Below are positions 54,564-64,000 of a stretch of 64,000 nucleotides of DNA, one piece after another. Under the pieces are notes generated by a model. It saw nothing but the letters and a program-made list of their open reading frames with translations, was not told the DNA's origin and searched no databases. Position numbers and translations under genes: made by a program. How positions within the stretch are numbered: position 1 is the stretch's first letter; every line of letters begins with the position of its first letter. This stretch comes from Synaphobranchus kaupii (Eukaryota > Chordata > Actinopteri > Anguilliformes > Synaphobranchidae), in contig CM056376.1 of assembly GCA_029718625.1 (NCBI GenBank), positions 22,698,701 through 22,762,700 of the forward strand, read 5' to 3'.

Positions 54564-54972
54564 GGTACGTTTACATGCACAGCAATATCCGATTATTGGA
54601 AGTTACCAGTTTATGCCTGTATTTAATTTACCAATAGCCGTGGTTACATGATTCTCTCCATAATCAGCTCTGTGGAAAAGGTAGCTACTAACTGCAAATT
54701 TTGACGGGCGTAACATTTTTGATCCGTCCCTCTCTCTACTTCTGCCTGGTATGTGCAGCTTCAAAAAGCCAAAAGAAATCATAGTAAGACGTTTTCATGT
54801 ACCAAAAAATCTAAAGTTTGTGCAAAAAACCAGGTTTGTTAATCGGGTTTTGAATACACAGATTACGACCTTACATAATCAGATTATAGGCGTTTACATG
54901 ACCATTTCAATAATCAGAGTATTGCCATAGTCGGGTTAAGATTGGAGTATGGGTGTGCATGTAAATGTACCC
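54564..54972. mobile_element. MITE with 'GTTTACATGCAC'-type inverted ends
   Basis: Left GGTACGTTTACATGCACA and right, inverted, GGTACATTTACATGCACA. Subterminal GATTATTGG/AATCAGATTAT words recur. No target duplication is clear. Similar ends are common in fish genomes. Confidence 0.7.
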
Positions 54973-56180
54973 ATTGTTAACAATCACTGGTCTGGAGGGG
55001 TTTTCAGTGTGACACTGATGTAGTGTGTTGAGATTTGCACTGCTGTTACAATTTTCTTAATTTACACAAAAAACTTTTCTCTGGTGATAAGCCATTATAA
55101 AAAACAGTTGGAAAGTAAGGAGGGACACAGTCTGTCAATCTGCCCGTTGTCAAACAATCTGTAAAACATGAGATCTAGGTGAAATATATGATAATATATG
55201 GCTTCCATCTCACTGAAAAATATTGAGCCGTATTACAAAATATTATATCAATATTAGATTAGATCACAATGACCATTGTGAAGACAAGGAATGTCACTCT
55301 AGGTAGACTTAAAAACAATTATTTTGTTGAATTATTTTTTTACTAATGTGGACACCTTTATACTGAGAATTTCCTTAATTTGTTCATACACCTTCTTAAG
55401 TATTTAAATTGGGTACAATTATTATTATTATTATTATTTTATTATGTCAACTTTTGTATATGTACTATAGTTGCTTGCAATATTTTGCCATTTTATAATG
55501 GGTCTTCGTAATTATTTGAATTGAAAACCCAGGAATTTGGGTTTGGTCTTTTTTTTTTTTTTACGGTCATTTGACATTTTGCTAAATGTTAAATCATTTC
55601 CTTGTTAGAATTGTAAAGTACAGTATTCTGAAATACTGATCTTTGTGCTGTCACTGCATCAATCTGTACACCATGACTGAACTATGCAACTATGCATAAA
55701 TTTCAACAATCTTAAAAAGTAACACAAATAACACAGAAATACAAAACAGAATTATCACAGTACCATATATGGTGCAAGGGTCGCCCCTTACAGTATTTTA
55801 CAAATATGCCTTCAATGTATGCCTTCTACCTTAAAAATTCCTGACCTGAGGCAATAGATCTTTTTGGAAGAAACTGTGGCACTGCCAGCTACATATCCAG
55901 AGAGATTAAATCCCAGAGCACAGAATGGGAGGGGTCTTTTGCGCCATCTTAGAGATGTCTGGAATCTGCCGGCTGATTGTTTTTCTAGCCAGCACACCTG
56001 AATGGAAACATGCGAGGAACAGTAACCTTGGAAACGGTCGACACCCCCTCACCATTGTGCAGAGACAGTGCCGAGGGTCTCTCTAAAAATGGATGACAAT
56101 TGAACAGGCATGAGGCTATACAGTAGTTCAATAGCACGAGAACGGTAAAAAATAAAAGTTGCTTGTTTGTATTTTGTCAT

Positions 56181-56186
56181 AATAAA
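56181..56186 (+). terminator. adam28: Candidate polyadenylation signal of adam28
   Basis: AATAAA about 2 kb after the stop codon, the first exact signal I found on the plus strand. Variant signals nearer the stop cannot be excluded. Confidence 0.4.
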
Positions 56187-56200
56187 GCTCATATTTGTAT

Positions 56201-59200
56201 ATTGGTGGCAAATCATACAGCATTCTGCCAGATCTACAGTAGAACACGGGAATTCAGTAGAATGTAAATAGTGTACTGCAGTTCAAAAAAGAACTGGTTT
56301 CAAAAAAACAAACAAAAAAAAAACAACGCATGACAACATTCATGTCATAATCACCTCTGGATCGAAGGAGGCCAATTAAAGGGAGGCTGAGCGAGAATGG
56401 CTTTCAGGTGGCTCCTGGGAAATGAGTTTTACATGAACATTCTTCAGCAGAGCACTGACATTTGCTGAATGGTTTCATTTGAATGAATTCTGTGTAATTG
56501 AACTTGTGAGCAATTTAGAGAATGAAAGCACAGGAGGCACTGTCAAGTGCCATTTGAAGGCTGAACATGGAAGGGCTCCAATGCCTCTTCCTAATCTTTT
56601 AATACACAAATTCCTCCCCTACATTCTCCTCGAAGAGCTTGTGATATCAGCATTTCCCCTGATATGTGGGAAACAAGGCACTTGCAGTTAAGATGAACAC
56701 GTTCTTTTTTTACATTTTATTTTATTTTTGGAGTGATACATCTACATAAATCAGAATTTATAGAGGCCTTGCAATAAAAAAAAAGTTTCACCCCCTCCCC
56801 CCTCCCCAAATTTCTTCATTTATTTTTTTTACAGCTATTCAGAAATTCTTAATAAACTATATTTCTGTACATTCTGTAGGATATGTTCAGAAAGTGACAG
56901 AAGTCAGAAAGGAACCCTCAAAAGGGCTTGGATCTTTCATGCCACAGTAGATCCTTTTAAATAAAAAGTGAAAGAAAAAAATCATTATTCTGCAGAGCCT
57001 CTTCAGAAGATACAAGAGAAAACATGCTGCAAAGACAAATCCAGATTAAAAAAAAAAAACAAAAAAAAAAACATCTGAACTGCAACATGATCCTTCAATC
57101 AGATCGCTCCAAAACAGAGCCTTCATTTATGCTCTTAAAGCAGACCCCATGCAGGAGCTAGTGCACCCACCGTTCGTGATGAAGGTGGGATTATAGAAAG
57201 AATGTATGCAACAGTTTGAACGTTCTCCATTGGTCCAATCTGCAGTGCACATAGCCTACCCTGCTGTTGGAAATTTTGCAAGTGGCATAATGGCACATTC
57301 ACTCAATAGAAACAGGTATGGGTCTTCACAAAACCCATCCTGAGGAAGAAGTGTAACTAGCCAGCTGGTGAGGAGCACCTGGTTGCATTGATTGGACAAT
57401 GCACACAAATTTCTACTCACCCCAGTATTTCTAAAACTTCAGTCCGATGAAGATTTATTTTTTTTAAACAATTGCAGAAGATTTGGTTTTCAAATTAGTT
57501 GGCAAAAACAGCATTAGCACCAATTTTTTCTTTTGGGGCGGGGGGCTACAAATTTGGCCCGTTTGAAACAGTACCATGATTGCAGGATCAGCTGACAGAC
57601 AAAAATACAATAAAAAAATTTAATTAAATATGTTCAACAGAATACATTTTTACAAAAGAAGAAGAAACTGAAAATCTCTTAAATCTGACTGTGGGGTCCG
57701 TTCCCCAAACACCCTCTCGCCCCGCAGAGGGAGAGAGGGCGACGTTTCTGAACGAGTCTGAAAATGAGAGATTGAAGGAGCACTGAACCGCAGAAGAAAT
57801 GTGCCAAGCTTTGTTCAGAGCGGGACTGCCAAGAGCAGCTGAAAAGAGGGAAAAAACTAAAAACAAAAACAGTATCATACAACCCCGCGAGGTTAGTTCC
57901 GTTTGGGGTATAAGCAGGTTTTGCCTTGAGTCCGCCTGTCCACTGACAGCAAGCTGAAATGGTTGAAATTCGGGTGCACCAGTTGCCCGTTAGAAAGGGT
58001 GCCCGTTTTAATCGGTACGTGTGAGGTGTGTTCGGCATCCCACCAGGCGCTGGCAAAGCCAGCTAGTGCCAAGTAACCGTGATCCTGGGCAGATTTTATG
58101 TGGCTGGCTTCCGTTAAAGCTCACAGTTCATCCATGCGCACGTCCCTTTTTGGAAGCCGTCCTTCCCCCAAGCATTCTTCAGAAAGGAAACGCACGCAAA
58201 GATTGAAGAGAAACCCATGGGAGATGAGACTTTTGGTTTCTCGCTACCTGAATCAGCAGCCATAGCACTGTCTTTCTGTAGTGTGTTACAGAAGGAAGGA
58301 AAATCAATATCATAAAACAAATGCACGGACATAAATATACAGGGTGTGATTTAAAAAAAAAAAAAGATTCTATTCTAGACACACTCTTTTAACTCCCCTG
58401 TCACTGCCCCACCCTAAACAATTGAAAATAGTTATCTTCATTTTGGCATGAGGGATTAGACACTTTGTCATTTCATGCCATTTGGTATGTTTTTTTTCCT
58501 GAACATGTGCTTTTAATCAAAACACTTCTAGCAATCTCTAAATATACCATATTAATCAGATTATCTTCCCCTCTCTTCAGAGCCATTCCCAGAGGCCAAA
58601 GTAAAATATCAGAACCTTAACTTTCGCAAGCGGAATCACCATGAAGTACATTTACCCTTCTCTCTACATCTCTTATATCGCTTTGGTTTAGCAACACCAC
58701 AGGCTCCACCTCCAGCCTGCCATTGGAGGAAACTAATTTGGTGGCAGACACACCTGATGCTCTCCGGAACGTGACGCGATTGGTGGCCTATCACCTGGAC
58801 ACAGCCGCTAATGCAAGCAAAAAACTCCTCCATTTTGTTTGTCTCAATTCCCATTCCATCACTAATTTTCCACTCAATTTTCCAGCAAATTCCGGGCAGC
58901 TATTCTAAGGTTGATTTTTATAGGATGCAAAAATAAAATATATATATTTATATATAAATTCTCACATTTAAATAGGGGAACACTCAGAAATATACATATA
59001 TGTATCTATACTGAACACAAGGTAGCTGCAGCAAACACATTCATTCAGTTGCCAGCATTACTCAACCTCAACCTCAACTGATTCGCCTGGAGGTAAAAGG
59101 ATTTTCCAATATGGCATTTGCAAACAAGTTCCCTTCACTATTTCCCCCTCTAGGAGTATATGTATACACATAATGTGTATATATGAATGTATGCTTGTGT

Positions 59201-59703
59201 CAAACATATATATGTAAATATGTGTAGACCCCCACACATGCTATTCAGTCAAATGTTCCCTCGCAAAGCACATGACAACACTAGAATTTAGATGAACTAG
59301 AACTCCTGAATAAAAAGTTGTCCTTAATTTGACGTCATACGGCAACTCATAATTTACAAAAATGTATATATATTTTTTTAATCAAAGTTTACTGTGGCCA
59401 TGGTTAAACTTGCCCACAATTATGTATATCTTAACAGTTTTCATTTATTATTTAGCTATCACATACTGTATATCTAATACATTTCATTTAATAAATAAAA
59501 TCATGATGCGTTTTGTGTACTGTCACAGATTTTTGTGTTGCCGTTGTTGTGGTTGGTTTTCTCCACCAGTCCGATGCCTGCTTCACTGCAATAAGTGGCT
59601 GGAGGAGTTGCCTCTCAGAGACAGAGAGAAGGGGAGGGAGGGAGAGAGAGGGAGAGGGAGAGGAAGAGGGTCAGGGGGAGGGGGACGTGCTTGTCAGGCA
59701 GGG
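56201..59703 (-). other. ppp3cc: Region below the ppp3cc stop, probably mostly 3' untranslated
   Basis: Minus-strand AATAAA (plus TTTATT) occurs 255 bases after the stop (59444-59449) and again far downstream in the T-rich stretch near 56715-56735 and near 57452-57457. Calcineurin A genes often have long 3' untranslated regions, so a distal site is plausible. Open frames here on both strands are unrecognised. Confidence 0.4.
59444..59449 (-). terminator. ppp3cc: Proximal candidate polyadenylation signal of ppp3cc
   Basis: TTTATT on the plus strand, AATAAA on the gene strand, 255 bases past the stop. Use is unproven. Confidence 0.35.
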
Positions 59704-59885
59704 TTACTGCGCGGGGGCATCTGTGCCGTTCTTGTCCGGGGAGTTGGCGGCGTTGAGGGCGTTGAGGGTGGCTCCGTCCGGCTGCTGGCCGTCTTTGCGC
59801 GGGGGCATGCGCTCGTTTATCCGGTCCAGGCCGCGCGCCTCCTCGAAGCTGCGGATCTTGTGCTGGGGAGAGAAGCCTTGGATGG
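59704..59885 (-). CDS. ppp3cc: Last coding exon of calcineurin A gamma (ppp3cc): autoinhibitory segment and C-terminus
   Basis: The exon follows a good acceptor (CTTCTGGCAG) and ends in TAA. It completes a split Ala codon and encodes I-Q-G-F-S-P-Q-H-K, then the autoinhibitory helix [21 protein letters not shown] and a tail ending N-G-T-D-A-P-A-Q. This segment of calcineurin A blocks the phosphatase active site until calcium/calmodulin binds; the enzyme dephosphorylates NFAT and other targets. P-P-R-K-D, the Q-Q-x-D-G words and the terminal A-Q fit the gamma paralogue (PPP3CC) better than PPP3CA. Earlier exons (catalytic, calcineurin-B and calmodulin binding) are not in the window, so the gene is cut by the right edge. 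The long plus-strand frames at 59362-59971 are shadows of this exon and an adjacent purine-rich tract. The gene converges on adam28. Confidence 0.93.
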
Positions 59886-62800
59886 CTGCCAGAAGGATGG
59901 AGGGATGGGAAGGGAGCGAAAGAGAAGAGCGAGAGCACAAAAGAGTGAGAGATAGTGAGGTACTGCGCTGACGTGCTCACAAAGTAGGGTTCTCAGGGAT
60001 ATCGTTTCTCAATGAAGAGCTTCAGGAAAAACCTGCAAATTGCACCAAACTACAGGGCTACTCTTTATTTTGCAACATGCTCCACTTTAGGATATGTTGA
60101 GATCAAACAAACAGCTGTTCAAGGTTCAAGGGCAATTTTGTGGTCAAAATGAATTTCTGGCCGTACAGCCAGGGCCCAATGGTGCTTTTCAGAGTGGCAT
60201 GGCCAATAACCCTGAAAGCAGGTTCTGCATCAAGTCCCTTCCCAAACAATGACAGCACACAGACACTGAACACCCACACAGAGACAGCACAGACACACTG
60301 CCCTGGGTCAGGGGCATTTAGTCCTAACTCCTAACACACAGCATCACATATAACAGCGCAGCATTTTAAACAGCTGGAACATGACTCAAGCTTTCCTTCA
60401 CATGAAAAGCGGAGAGTTGGGCAAGAGTGTGGCGTGGCGTCACGTACTGTCCGCAAGTGAAAGAGTAAAAATACTCATCAGAATATACTTAATAAAGACA
60501 AGATAAACATTCAATCAACACTAATTTGTTGATATCACATCTTTTTTTTTCTTTCTTTTTTTACAAAACTACTATGAGCAGCTACAAACAAAATAGTTGA
60601 GAAGTGGAGTGTGGCAATCAGAGAATGGTGAGACTAATAGGGAGGCATGTCAAATGGCATGAAGAGTGACTTGTCTGGGGCTGCAGGGTGACAAGGCAAG
60701 GCATGACTGGCTCGCCGCCCAGGCATGTGAGGATTTCAGTTAGCCGGGATAATAGAAGACCATAATCCACACCCCACCAGCGACGCCCCGCCGATCCATT
60801 AGGCACCCGTAAGTCGGCTTGTTGAGCTGCACATGAAGTGTCTTCCTTCGATTCACGTCTGTAAAAGCCCAACCCGAACTCGGAAGCAGCGGCTGACATC
60901 ACGCGCTTCAGAGAAGAACACGTTTGTCTGCGCTCTCCAAAATCGATAGTGGAGGCTGCGGTAATGAGTGCTGGTATATAGGCTATACACGATGGGGCAG
61001 AAAAAAGGGGGGGGGGGGGTTGGGGGAGGGCATGTTTAAAATGCACCATTTCTTTTACATTCCACAACCCTTCCACAAACCCTACAACTCCAGCCGTTTT
61101 TCTCAAGCAGAAGTGACTGGGCAGGATGGTTACTTTAGAGGTTAAAATGGCAACACCAACAACACATAACAATAGCAACACAAGTCAATCGACATGAGGT
61201 GAAGCAACCCAGGCACTCTGGACTTAATGTCGGTCCCCAACACGCATCTTCTCATTACCCAAAAAGCCTTTCACCATACAGTGGGAGCTCTTCCCTTCTT
61301 ATCAAACATCATTAAAATGCCTAAACTTACTGTGGAAAAGGGTCAGTTTAATGACAAGTACTTTTGCACAGCACCTATCAAAGCTGTGACTGGGACCATT
61401 GTGTTGCACTGCAATGATTTTACATGTCAATGGGGAACATTAGCCTACATTTATAACGCTGGTATGTTCAGCACCAGAAGTTTAGTAATACCATGAATGT
61501 CAGTTTTAATGCTCCCGGAGAGCTGCCGAGCGTGAAGGTGAATCGTGAGGCTGCGGCAGGGGTGGGGATGACGTGCTGGGGGAACATTAACCTCGTCGTG
61601 AGCCGTTTGCTTCATTCCCTCATTCAATACCGTTAGCAGCACGGTATGAGCCGGCAACACAGACAGTTAAACAGCAACTTCTGATGCAAAAAGACAACAT
61701 ATACAAAAAAAAACAAAAAACGTTTTAAAGCACCTGATGCAAAAGCTGGTTAAATTAAGGTATGGCTAAATTAGCTAACCGGAGACGACCAATCATGATT
61801 TTATTTTCACTGGGCTAGTGCAAATCCATTTCTTTACGGAGGCAGTCACGATGATCCTGGTCTCCATTTCAAAGCATGCTAACGGGGTAATAGTGAAACA
61901 CCATTGGCTGATCATAGCACGTCCTGTCCAGTAAGGAAAAGCATTGTACTGTACTGTTCTCTAAAGGAGAGGAACTAGGACAGAGTGCAGTATTCCTGCC
62001 TTGATATTATTTTATTTTTTTAAATCTCTTCAAACAGGTCTCAACCAATTACATCTCAGCCTACACTAATATTCATAACAGCCTCATTAGTCAAGTTTAA
62101 TTACAAGCTTTAATTATAGATTCTTCCTGCATTTATCCATTCATTTCACTTAAGCTCCATCTGCTTTGCAGCAATATTGATTAGTACAAATCTACAGTAA
62201 TATTGATTAGTACACAGAGCCTTGTCCCAAGTATTTGTGCATTTAATATCTCTTGATTCCCTCGTATGTTAGCCAAGCCTGATCAGCAACCATCTATAAG
62301 GTTACAGTCCACTCTATTCTGGTCCTTGTTATTTGCACTTGATGGTATTTGCCGTACGTCACTAAGGACAAATGAATAAATGTAATGTAAACGTTAAGTG
62401 ACAGAAGCAGCTGTGTGTGCAGTGTGAATAGAGTACAGACCGTACTGAGCACAGAGATGGGGCAGGCTGTGGACACCCCTGGATACGGATCAGTTTTATC
62501 AGCACAATTCAAACACACACACAGTCTGATCCCATCAATCTGATCTGCCTGCATAATGAATCAAATGTGCATGCTTTAAGCAGACAGGTGCTTCTTAAAA
62601 TGACCAACGTAACATGATACACACAACACTACAACAACAACAACAACAACCAAAGGGAAAAAAAAAAACATAACACTTCCCACCCAAGACTACTGCTAGC
62701 ACTGGACCAGTAACAGACAGACAAAGCACAGGCAGGCAAACGCAGAAAAACGGTTTATTCTTGCACAACCAGGAGTCCTGCAAGCGGCCCTCGGGGCAGG

Positions 62801-63990
62801 TCCGGCCAGCGAACATGACCGTGCCCAGAGGGACCGCGACCGGGAAAGCGGTAGATCTGGCGCCATGCTCCATGTTGGCCACATGCACTCAGAGGCTCCT
62901 GCCAGTTTGTTTGTGTTAACGCAACAGCTTGATGTCTCATGCAACGGAACAGTCACAGGCAGAGTGTTACTCTTTACAATAAACAAACACAGCGCATTAA
63001 GTGCCGAGCAATGTAACCAGATTTGGATCTGATGCAGTCGCCAAAGAGACTTGAGGGGGTTGTAAGCCACCAGCAGGCCTGAGATTAATGGATGTTGCTG
63101 AAAGTAACTTATGAGGCTGAGGTGCCAACTTACCAATCATGGCCAACTGACTACGGCATGTTATAAACATGTCAATTCAGAAGCCGGGTAAGTACTGTTA
63201 CTTTGTCTATTTCTACGTATGGAATTGTAGATGTGTGATTGCCAAGCTCTGCGGGAAGCAGTAGCACCCACGCACCTTCTGTTGAAGACCTTTAGAAGAG
63301 AGTTCTCATAGACAATGGTGCAATTAAATTAAAGGAAATACATCTACGAAAAACCATGAGGGAGAAATATTTCCAACCAAGTGAAAGAATGTATCCAGAA
63401 CAATACCCTCTTCTTATTAATCCAGCTATTGCTCATGTTACTTATATTGCTTAGTAATCAAGCCGTTTCTCATGTTGTGAGAAAAAGGGGGCGTGAAGCC
63501 AGTTAAATTCTTACTAGAAAAGATCTCCATAAAAAATGGGAAAAGTCCAGGGCAGTCATAATTCACTCAAGAAAAAAGAACCAAATAACTTTGCTTGTGA
63601 CACCAGATTCTTCAGTGTGTAGTGGTCTTAGCACCAGATTCTTCAGTGTATAGTGGTCTTAGTACTGCAGATGATACAGTGCGTTTGTGCTTGCAAGGAA
63701 TAAAAAGCATGGAAGGCAGGGGGCGATGGTCCAGTCCAGGTGTCCCCCTGCCGGAAAGTGGACGGAGATCCCGGTCATTTTGCAGTCACTGGTGGTGCAA
63801 GAGTAGCCTTTTTCCATACGGCGGCGTCACCATGGCCACGTCAAAATCAAAACGGATACACACAGAATATAAAACAGACGAAACGAAGGAAAAGAATCAA
63901 AAAAAAAAAAAAAAAAAAAAAAGACAGGAGGGCCCACAGCAGGGGTCACATGACACACAACACAGAGGGCTCCACAGAGCCCCGGCGTAC
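59886..63990 (-). other. ppp3cc: Probable last intron of ppp3cc
   Basis: No further ppp3cc exon recognised over 4.1 kb. Contains a GA-rich tract just above the exon's acceptor, a poly-G run near 61008-61022, an (ACA)n run near 62631-62650, the 31-bp duplication below and an A-run of about 25 near 63898-63922. Frames of up to 187 codons (60618-61181, minus) are unrecognised and cross low-complexity sequence. Confidence 0.6.
63601..63662 (+). repeat. 31-bp tandem duplication (2 copies)
   Basis: Copies 63601-63631 and 63632-63662 share CACCAGATTCTTCAGTGT, TAGTGGTCTTAG with one difference. Confidence 0.93.
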
Positions 63991-64000
63991 CTCGTGCTTC
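63991..64000 (-). CDS. ppp3cc: Possible end of the next ppp3cc exon, cut by the window edge
   Basis: On the minus strand the edge reads GAAGCACGAG|GTACGC. This is a fair splice donor in the phase (1) needed to complete the Ala codon of the last exon, and it would encode E-A-R before it. In other calcineurin A proteins the short exon before the last ends in E-A-D-E or E-A-E-K, so this would be one residue shorter. Only ten bases are visible, so this is tentative. Confidence 0.35.

Larger units (their letters stand above)
54179..56200 (+). other. adam28: Probable adam28 3' untranslated region
   Basis: From the stop codon to the first clear AATAAA on the plus strand at 56181-56186. Contains a MITE (54564-54972) and a (TTA)n run near 55420. 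The 113-codon frame at 54200-54541 is unrecognised. The extent is inferred from the signal alone. Confidence 0.4.

Noticed and set aside
59362..59971. Plus-strand frames of 152 and 197 codons
   Set aside because: Antisense to the ppp3cc last exon and to a purine-rich tract; the minus-strand reading matches calcineurin with a proper splice acceptor.
60618..61181. 187-codon minus-strand frame in the ppp3cc intron
   Set aside because: Starts hydrophobic like a signal peptide but crosses a poly-C run, has no recognisable domain and does not fit ppp3cc.
62696..63136. 146-codon minus-strand frame in the ppp3cc intron
   Set aside because: No recognisable domain, no match to calcineurin, no splice support.

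Overview
The window looks like vertebrate, almost certainly ray-finned fish (teleost), nuclear DNA. It is AT-rich and intron-rich, full of Tc1-like transposons, hAT-type miniature elements, fish LINE/SINE fragments and simple repeats, and its three recognisable genes are vertebrate ones. No bacterial, organellar or viral gene organisation is visible. Species cannot be fixed from the sequence alone.

Layout. 1-13,300 is a gene-poor stretch. It holds an internally deleted Tc1 element (212-976), a 31-bp minisatellite (about 4061-4722), an almost wholly palindromic hAT-type foldback element with a perfect 8-bp target duplication (5242-5979), a GC/CpG-rich island of unknown role (about 7870-8480) and a 187-bp tandem duplication (11786-12150). 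13,360-14,430 is the single-exon gene tcim (minus strand), with a TATA box. 14,430-36,740 is another gene-poor stretch containing Tc1 remnants, an L2/CR1-like LINE tail, four short hAT-like or other repeats with readable target duplications, and a nested pair of Tc1 transposons (30328-33612). The younger of these carries an intact 342-codon DD34E transposase and has 462-bp inverted arms. 36,787-54,178 is a complete 21-coding-exon adam28-like metalloprotease-disintegrin gene on the plus strand. The exons join in frame to 770 codons, with signal peptide, prodomain with cysteine switch, active zinc site, disintegrin, cysteine-rich and EGF-like parts, one membrane span and a proline-rich tail. Its introns hold a LINE remnant, a hAT-like element carrying a 35-bp minisatellite, three further short elements and a long (AC)n tract. 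54,179-64,000 is the tail-to-tail partner: the last coding exon of ppp3cc (calcineurin A gamma, minus strand, 59704-59885), whose upstream exons lie mostly beyond the right edge.

The three genes do not form an operon-like unit. TCIM is a small regulator linked to Wnt/beta-catenin and NF-kB signalling, ADAM28 a membrane protease, and PPP3CC a calcium/calmodulin-dependent phosphatase catalytic subunit. Their common presence is best explained by conserved linkage: all three human orthologues lie on chromosome arm 8p.

I found no convincing new gene system. The most unusual structures are the foldback Tc1 nested in an older Tc1, the near-perfect hAT palindrome, and the minisatellite expanded inside a mobile element in an adam28 intron.
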